From: Pseudomonas sp. GM79
GTDB lineage: Bacteria; Pseudomonadota; Gammaproteobacteria; Pseudomonadales; Pseudomonadaceae
DNA: 64,000 nucleotides
Reading direction: 5' to 3'
Assembly (NCBI RefSeq): GCF_000282495.1
Contig: NZ_AKJE01000114.1
Location: 27,333 to 91,332 of the forward strand
In this document: one piece after another, positions 60,305-64,000 of the stretch
How the letters are laid out: each line of letters opens with the position of its first letter
Position numbering within the stretch: the first letter of the stretch is position 1
The notes under the pieces: generated by a model
Databases searched by the model: none
What the model saw: the letters and a program-made list of their open reading frames with translations, nothing else
What the model was told of the DNA's origin: nothing
Position numbers and translations under genes: made by a program

Positions 60305-62355
60305 GTGCTCAAGATTTTCTGGTTGAATTGGGCACCGAAGAACTGCCACCCAAAGCCCTGAACACCCTGGCCGAAGCGTTTATGGCCGGTATCGACAAAG
60401 GCCTGCAAGCTGCCGGCCTGAACTACGAAACCAAAACCGTCTACGCCGCGCCACGTCGTCTGGCCGTGCTGATTACCGCGCTGGCGACCCAGCAGCCGGA
60501 TCGCAGCATCAACCTCGACGGCCCGCCACGTCAGGCCGCGTTCGATGCCGAAGGCAACCCGACTCAAGCAGCCCTGGGCTTCGCCAAGAAGTGCGGCGTC
60601 GACCTGAGCGAAATCGATCAGAGCGGTCCAAAACTGCGCTACAGCCAAAGCATCGCCGGCAAGCCGACCGCGAGCCTGATGCCGACCATCGTCGAAGACT
60701 CCCTGAACGACCTGCCTATCCCCAAGCGCATGCGCTGGGGTGCTCGCAAAGAAGAATTCGTTCGCCCGACCCAATGGCTGGTGATGCTGCTTGGTGACCA
60801 TGTCATCGACTGCACCATCCTTGCCCAGAAGTCCGGCCGCGATTCCCGTGGTCACCGCTTCCACCATCCTGAAAGCGTGCGCATCACCTCGCCGGCCAAC
60901 TACCTGAGCGATCTGCGTGCGGCTTATGTGCTGGCCGACGCCAACGAGCGTCGCGAGCTGATCAGCAAGCGCACCGAAGAACTGGCGACCCTGCAGGAAG
61001 GTACGGCGATCGTGCCGCCGAGCCTGCTCGACGAAGTGACCGCGCTGGTTGAATGGCCGGTGCCGCTGGTGTGCTCGTTCGAAGAACGTTTCCTCGACGT
61101 GCCGCAAGAAGCGCTGATCACCACCATGCAGGACAACCAGAAATATTTCTGCCTGCTGGATGCCGACGGCAAGTTGCTGCCTCGTTTCATTACCGTGGCC
61201 AACATCGAAAGCAAAGACCCGCAGCAGATCATCGCCGGTAACGAGAAAGTGGTTCGCCCACGCCTGACCGACGCCGAGTTCTTCTTCAAGCAAGACAAGA
61301 AGCAGAAACTCGAAGACTTCAACCTGCGTCTGCAGAACGTGGTGTTCCAGGAAAAACTCGGCAGCGTCTACGACAAGGCCGAGCGCGTTTCCAGGCTCGC
61401 CGCGTTCATCGCTCAACGCATTGGTGGCAACCCGGCGTGGGCTTCCCGTGCCGGCCTGATGTCCAAGTGCGACCTGGCGACCGAGATGGTCGGTGAGTTC
61501 CCGGAGATGCAAGGTGTCGCCGGTTACTACTACGCCCTCAACGACGGCGAGCCGGAAGAAGTCGCCCTGGCGCTGAACGAGCAGTACATGCCCCGCGGTG
61601 CCGGCGCTGAATTGCCGACGACCCTCACCGGTGCGGCCGTGGCCATCGCCGACAAGCTCGACACGCTGGTGGGTATTTTCGGTATCGGCATGTTGCCAAC
61701 CGGGAGCAAAGACCCGTACGCCCTGCGCCGTGCTGCTCTGGGTGTGTTGCGGATCCTGATCGACAAGAAGCTCGACCTCGACCTGAACGACGCCGTGGCG
61801 TTTGCCGTGAATGCGTTCGGTACCAAGGTCAAAGCTGCCGGCCTGAATGACTCGGTGCTGGAATTCATCTTCGATCGTCTGCGTGCCCGTTATGAAGACG
61901 AAGGCGTTGATGTCGGGACTTACCTGTCGGTCCGTGCCCTGAAGCCGGGTTCGGCGCTGGACTTCGATCAGCGTGTACAAGCGGTAGAAGCGTTCCGCAA
62001 ATTGCCGGAAGCCGCAGCCCTGGCCGCTGTGAACAAGCGCGTTTCGAACTTGCTGAGCAAGGTCGAAGGCACCGTTCCTTCGGTCGTTGAAGCCAAATAC
62101 TTCGACAACGCCAACGAGTTCTCCCTGTATTCGGCGATCCAGCAGGCTGACCAGGCTGTTCAGCCAATGGCCGCTGCGCGTCAGTACAGCGAATCGCTGG
62201 CACGTTTGGCCGCCTTGCGCGAGCCGGTAGATGCATTCTTCGAAGCGGTGATGGTCAACGCCGAAGATGCCAAGGTGCGAGCCAACCGCTATGCGCTGCT
62301 GGCGCGTCTGCGTGGCTTGTTCCTCGGCGTCGCCGACATTTCGCTGCTGGGCTAA
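60301..62355 (+). CDS. glyS: GlyS, glycyl-tRNA synthetase beta subunit
   Basis: tRNA-binding beta subunit of 684 aa. It begins with the family start FLVELGTEELPPKAL, contains an HD-like region and ends in an anticodon-binding DALR-type domain (about 580-680). Translationally coupled to glyQ. The next gene follows within 10 bp, so glyQ-glyS-gmhB-plsC likely form one transcript toward gyrB. Confidence 0.97.
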   Translation: MSAQDFLVELGTEELPPKALNTLAEAFMAGIDKGLQAAGLNYETKTVYAAPRRLAVLITALATQQPDRSINLDGPPRQAAFDAEGNPTQAALGFAKKCGVDLSEIDQSGPKLRYSQSIAGKPTASLMPTIVEDSLNDLPIPKRMRWGARKEEFVRPTQWLVMLLGDHVIDCTILAQKSGRDSRGHRFHHPESVRITSPANYLSDLRAAYVLADANERRELISKRTEELATLQEGTAIVPPSLLDEVTALVEWPVPLVCSFEERFLDVPQEALITTMQDNQKYFCLLDADGKLLPRFITVANIESKDPQQIIAGNEKVVRPRLTDAEFFFKQDKKQKLEDFNLRLQNVVFQEKLGSVYDKAERVSRLAAFIAQRIGGNPAWASRAGLMSKCDLATEMVGEFPEMQGVAGYYYALNDGEPEEVALALNEQYMPRGAGAELPTTLTGAAVAIADKLDTLVGIFGIGMLPTGSKDPYALRRAALGVLRILIDKKLDLDLNDAVAFAVNAFGTKVKAAGLNDSVLEFIFDRLRARYEDEGVDVGTYLSVRALKPGSALDFDQRVQAVEAFRKLPEAAALAAVNKRVSNLLSKVEGTVPSVVEAKYFDNANEFSLYSAIQQADQAVQPMAAARQYSESLARLAALREPVDAFFEAVMVNAEDAKVRANRYALLARLRGLFLGVADISLLG

Positions 62356-62365
62356 GGGGCTGCTG

Positions 62366-62899
62366 TTGAAACTGCTGATTCTCGATCGGGACGGAGTGAT
62401 CAATTACGACTCCGACGCGTACATCAAGTCGGTGGAGGAGTGGATTCCGCTCCCCGGTTCGATCGAAGCGATCGCGCAGTTGAGCAAGGCCGGCTGGACG
62501 GTGGCGGTCGCTACCAACCAGTCGGGCATCGCTCGCGGCTATTACGACATCGCCACCCTGGATGCCATGCACGCTCGCTTGCGCGAGCTGGTGGCGGAGC
62601 AGGGCGGTGAAGTCGGGCTAATTGTCTATTGCCCGCACGGCCCAGACGATGGCTGCGATTGCCGCAAGCCAAAACCCGGGATGTTGAAAACCATCGCCGC
62701 GCATTACAACGTTTCGCTGACGAATCTATGGTTCGTCGGCGATACTCTCGGTGACCTGGAAGCCGCCAAAGCCGTCGACTGTCAGCCAGTTTTGGTAAAG
62801 ACCGGGAAAGGCGAAAAGACTCAGGGCAAGACCCTACCGGCAGGCACCTTGATTTTTGACGATCTGGCGGCGATTGCCGCGGAACTTATCCACAACTAA
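62366..62899 (+). CDS. gmhB: GmhB, D,D-heptose 1,7-bisphosphate 7-phosphatase
   Basis: HAD phosphatase of the LPS heptose pathway, 177 aa. HAD motifs: DRDGVIN, ATNQSG, RKPKPGM and VGDTLGDLEAA. The zinc loop CPHGPDDGCDC is typical of GmhB. The best start is TTG at 62366, six bases after AAGGGG, giving MKLLILDRDG; no ATG is available in frame without running deep into glyS. Confidence 0.93.
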   Translation: MKLLILDRDGVINYDSDAYIKSVEEWIPLPGSIEAIAQLSKAGWTVAVATNQSGIARGYYDIATLDAMHARLRELVAEQGGEVGLIVYCPHGPDDGCDCRKPKPGMLKTIAAHYNVSLTNLWFVGDTLGDLEAAKAVDCQPVLVKTGKGEKTQGKTLPAGTLIFDDLAAIAAELIHN

Positions 62900-62980
62900 G
62901 GCTCTTCTGACATCCTGACCAAGGACTGATCGGGAGTGCGCTTGAATAGGCGGGCAATGCCCGCAACGGTAAATGTCGCC

Positions 62981-63760
62981 ATGTCGATACTGCAGGCCAT
63001 CAGAACTTTCCTCTTTTACCTGCTGCTGGGCACCAGCTCTTTGCTCTGGTGCACCCTGAGCTTTTTTATCGCGCCGTTTCTGCCGTTCAAGGCGCGCTAT
63101 CGCTTTATCAACGTGTACTGGTGCCGCTGCGCCTTATGGCTGAGCAAAGTCTTTCTGGGTATCCGTTACGAAGTGAAGGGTGCCGAGAACGTGCCTGACC
63201 AGCCCTGCGTGATTCAGTCGAACCACCAGAGCACCTGGGAGACATTCTTTCTCTCGGCCTACTTCGAGCCGCTGAGCCAGGTGCTCAAGCGCGAACTGCT
63301 CTACGTTCCGTTCTTCGGCTGGGCCATGGCCATGCTGCGACCGATCGCCATCGACCGTGGCAATCCAAAAGCTGCGCTCAAGCATGTGGCGAAGAAGGGC
63401 GATGAGCTGCTCAAGGACAAGGTCTGGGTACTGATCTTCCCGGAAGGGACTCGCGTTCCCTATGGCACGATCGGCAAGTTTTCCCGCGGTGGCACCGCGT
63501 TGGCCGTCAATGCGTCATTACCGGTACTGCCGATTGCGCACAATGCCGGCAAGTTCTGGCCAAAAACCGGTTGGGCAAAGAAGCAAGGCGTGATCACCGT
63601 GATCATTGGCGCGCCGATGTACGCCGAGGGTAACGGGCCGCGAGCCATTGCCGACCTGAATGATCGGGTGCAGGCCTGGAACGAACAGATGCAGCGCGAG
63701 ATGGGCTCGCTGCCAGCAGCCCCGGCGGCCCCGAATGCGACCGATCAAGTGGCTGTCTGA
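62981..63760 (+). CDS. plsC: PlsC-type 1-acyl-glycerol-3-phosphate acyltransferase
   Basis: Phospholipid-synthesis acyltransferase of 259 aa that makes phosphatidic acid. An N-terminal membrane segment (about 5-40) precedes HX4E (NHQSTWE), the FFGWAMAMLRPIAIDR block and FPEGTR. A C-terminal Ala/Pro-rich tail follows. The ATG before MSILQAIRTFLFY fits the known P. aeruginosa homologue (lptA/PA0005); frames open earlier lack features. Last gene before the expected gyrB. Confidence 0.92.
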   Translation: MSILQAIRTFLFYLLLGTSSLLWCTLSFFIAPFLPFKARYRFINVYWCRCALWLSKVFLGIRYEVKGAENVPDQPCVIQSNHQSTWETFFLSAYFEPLSQVLKRELLYVPFFGWAMAMLRPIAIDRGNPKAALKHVAKKGDELLKDKVWVLIFPEGTRVPYGTIGKFSRGGTALAVNASLPVLPIAHNAGKFWPKTGWAKKQGVITVIIGAPMYAEGNGPRAIADLNDRVQAWNEQMQREMGSLPAAPAAPNATDQVAV

Positions 63761-63784
63761 GATTCTGTGGATAACCTGTGTACC

Positions 63785-63900
63785 GTTTTGTTGAAAAACG
63801 TCGTTTTTAGTTTTTAAGCTTATGATTTACATACATATTTCTTAAGCAAATAAAACGTCGAAAAAGGTGCATAAGTTTATTTCGGACGTAAAAAAACCGG
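63785..63900. other. AT-rich intergenic stretch after plsC
   Basis: Markedly AT-richer than the rest, with a terminator-like AAAAACGTCGTTTTT palindrome just after plsC (63798-63815 region) and several A- and T-runs. No gene. It may mix the plsC terminator with the control region of the next gene. Confidence 0.5.
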
Positions 63901-63940
63901 CTGATATAGCCTAATGCCAGTCAGTTAAGGTGCGAAACCT

Positions 63941-64000
63941 GTGGGAGCGGGCTTGCTCGCGAAGGCGATGTGTCAGGCAACATCAATGTTGACTGTGCCG
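63941..64000. repeat. REP element cut by the window end
   Basis: One 23-base first-family arm (63941-63963, GTGGGAGCGGGCTTGCTCGC...) followed by a loop with CATCAATGTTGACTG, the same loop type as in the pairs near gltP. The partner arm should lie just beyond the window. Confidence 0.85.

Larger units (their letters stand above)
41664..63774. other. Cluster of 15 perfect DnaA-box sequences (TTATCCACA)
   Basis: Exact 9-mers on the plus strand. TTATCCACA starts at 41664, 44023, 44076, 50356, 57769, 58664 and 62886; TGTGGATAA starts at 43264, 50748, 51097, 51715, 55550, 57121, 57394 and 63766. Some are intergenic (51715, 57769, 63766), most lie within genes. I found none in the first 41.6 kb, only one-mismatch relatives. 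About 0.2 would be expected by chance in 22 kb counting both strands. oriC itself is not in the window. Confidence 0.85.

Noticed and set aside
59270..60349. N-terminal extension of tag by 360 codons
   Set aside because: The extra part is antisense to glyQ; Tag begins MPRCFWC with its first zinc cysteine at residue 4.
60214..62403. 729-codon open frame antisense to glyS
   Set aside because: Same artefact: glyS on the other strand is unmistakable and uses the expected codons.
63905..63935. Insertion-sequence end near the right edge (GCCAGTCAGTTAAG motif)
   Set aside because: The string looked familiar as a mobile-element edge, but no transposase or matching inverted end is visible in the window, so it is not called.

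Overview
The window is GC-rich bacterial chromosome from a Pseudomonas, most likely of the P. fluorescens/P. putida side of the genus. The gene content and order (metNIQ, znuABC-zur, thrB, polA, ersA, engB, cc4, dsbA, dgcP, ampDh2, kinB-algB, gltP; then betC, aroE, hemF, qor, tsaC, dprA, def, fmt, rsmB, trkA, tag, glyQS, gmhB, plsC) is the conserved neighbourhood of the replication origin in this genus. The right edge stops just before where gyrB would be expected. No rRNA, tRNA, CRISPR array, prophage or intact insertion sequence was seen.

Layout. 1-2.4 kb: methionine importer metNIQ (metQ cut by the edge). 2.6-4.8 kb: large-subunit catalase. 4.9-8.8 kb: zinc uptake locus, with zur-znuC-znuB divergent from znuA. 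8.8-10.1 kb: thrB and a small secreted protein. 10.2-13.9 kb: polA, the envelope-stress sRNA ersA with an AlgU-type promoter, and engB. 14.1-15.9 kb: two c-type cytochromes and dsbA. 15.9-24.5 kb: a signalling block with an EEP-family hydrolase, the diguanylate cyclase DgcP, the amidase AmpDh2, a CSS-EAL phosphodiesterase and the KinB/AlgB two-component system. 24.5-26.2 kb: a sigma-54-type promoter, two very small membrane proteins and an unassigned stretch of hairpins with GGA loops. 26.3-29.0 kb: gltP and a SpmAB-like membrane protein. 29.1-41.4 kb: an accessory-looking block (MCE lipid-transport operon, DUF5924 protein, M16 peptidase, Na/Pi symporter, TerC, CitMHS transporter, GFA enzyme, dioxygenase, NAD(P)-binding protein). 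41.5-46.7 kb: choline-O-sulfate module (LysR, betC, choX) and a SulP sulfate transporter. 46.8-63.8 kb: housekeeping genes running toward the origin.

The genes group into a few programmes. One is metal and nutrient import (methionine, zinc, glutamate, citrate, phosphate, choline sulfate, sulfate, potassium). A second is envelope stress, alginate and c-di-GMP control (ersA, dgcP, CSS-EAL, kinB-algB, ampDh2, dsbA). A third is translation and replication upkeep (polA, engB, tsaC, def, fmt, rsmB, glyQS). Intergenic spaces hold three families of short palindromic repeats, often as inverted pairs.

Points most worth a second look: PolA has lost two of the acidic residues of its 3'-5' exonuclease site; perfect 9-bp DnaA boxes are absent from the first 41 kb but occur 15 times in the last 22 kb; a sigma-54 promoter with paired upstream repeats lies beside algB; and an unassigned hairpin array at about 25.6-25.8 kb displays GGA in its loops.
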